In this document: piece by piece, positions 63,547-64,000 of the stretch | How positions within the stretch are numbered: position 1 is the stretch's first letter | How the letters are laid out: every line of letters starts with the position of its first letter | DNA from: Atrina japonica | Taxonomy: Eukaryota > Mollusca > Bivalvia > Pterioida > Pinnidae | NCBI GenBank assembly: GCA_030159075.1 | Contig: BROG01000233.1 | Location: forward strand, 381,001 to 445,000 | Direction of reading: 5' to 3' | DNA length: 64,000 nt | The notes under the pieces: model-generated | Database searches by the model: none | What the model was told of the DNA's origin: nothing | The model's input: the letters and a program-made list of their open reading frames with translations, nothing else | Position numbers and translations under genes: made by a program

Positions 63547-63627
63547 CTGCAAATAAAAAAATAATAGTATAAGAGTGGGGTGAGATTTGACCTATGGAGA
63601 AATTACACTAAAATATATTTTAATTTG

Positions 63628-63857
63628 AATGGTATTTTACGCCACACTCAACAATTTTTTTTCAGTTATATGGTGGCGGCCAGTGTTTAATGGTGGAGGG
63701 CAGAACCCAGTTACAATGTACATGGGAAGAGGCCACAGGTCTTCCGCAAGTAAACTGGCAAACTTTCTCACAAAATCAGCTCGAACCTGCGCTGACTAGA
63801 AGTGAGTGACTTCATGGTTCAAAGCATGATGACCTAACCACTCGACTACGGAGGCCC
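63628..63857 (-). mobile_element. tRNA-headed SINE, type 1
   Basis: Reverse copy: 'ttttacgccacactcaacaa' tail, 'ttccgcaagtaaactggcaa' body, 'ctcgactacggaggcc' head. It lies upstream of the first visible exon of the unrecognised gene. Confidence 0.72.
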
Positions 63858-64000
63858 CACTAAAATATAAGCAGGCTAAAAGGTCTCTCATTGGTCACCC
63901 AAGTTCAAATCATATCTACATGCTGACTTATCGAGAGGTGATAGAATTCATTTTTTCCTTTTGACGCTACACATAAAATTTGAAGAGAATTGGTCAAATG

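Overview
This is an A+T-rich, intron-rich, repeat-dense eukaryotic window. It is most likely from a bivalve mollusc. The evidence is short exons with GT-AG introns, tRNA-headed SINEs, many small inverted-repeat elements and a strong excess of the palindromic word ACATGT/TACATGTA. No bacterial-type gene organisation is present. The species is an inference; no search was possible.

Two genes can be supported, both on the minus strand. (1) PHPT1, 14 kDa phosphohistidine phosphatase, is complete in three coding exons (44394-44589, 4644-4768, 2158-2250) encoding 137 aa. Its first intron is about 39.6 kb, so nearly two thirds of the window is a single intron. (2) The 3' part of a larger gene runs from the right edge to a stop at 52284. 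Nine phase-consistent exons give 890 aa, and a tenth symmetric 90-nt exon candidate would give 920 aa. I do not recognise the family. The protein is lysine-rich with basic stretches and looks nuclear. Its 5' end lies outside the window.

Layout: 1-2157 is sequence downstream of PHPT1. 2251-4643 is PHPT1 intron 2. 4769-44393 is PHPT1 intron 1, which holds three long tandem arrays (72-bp units at 6.9-7.4 kb, 20-bp units at 16.3-18.5 kb, 34-37-bp units at 29.4-31.3 kb), a decayed hAT transposon and dozens of MITEs and SINEs. 44590-52283 is the intergenic interval, with a 1-kb pogo-like element, two large foldback elements and an unexplained open frame near 49 kb. 52284-64000 is the second gene, whose introns are also full of repeats.

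The most interesting observations are structural. One short intron of the second gene consists almost entirely of tandem copies of its own exon/5'-splice-site junction. Another exon of that gene has a decayed tandem copy of its own 3'-splice-site region just upstream. Several transposons are nested with readable target-site duplications, including a hAT element with a matching 8-bp duplication inside a TTAA-type MITE. I saw no CRISPR array, rRNA, functional tRNA, virus or toxin gene.
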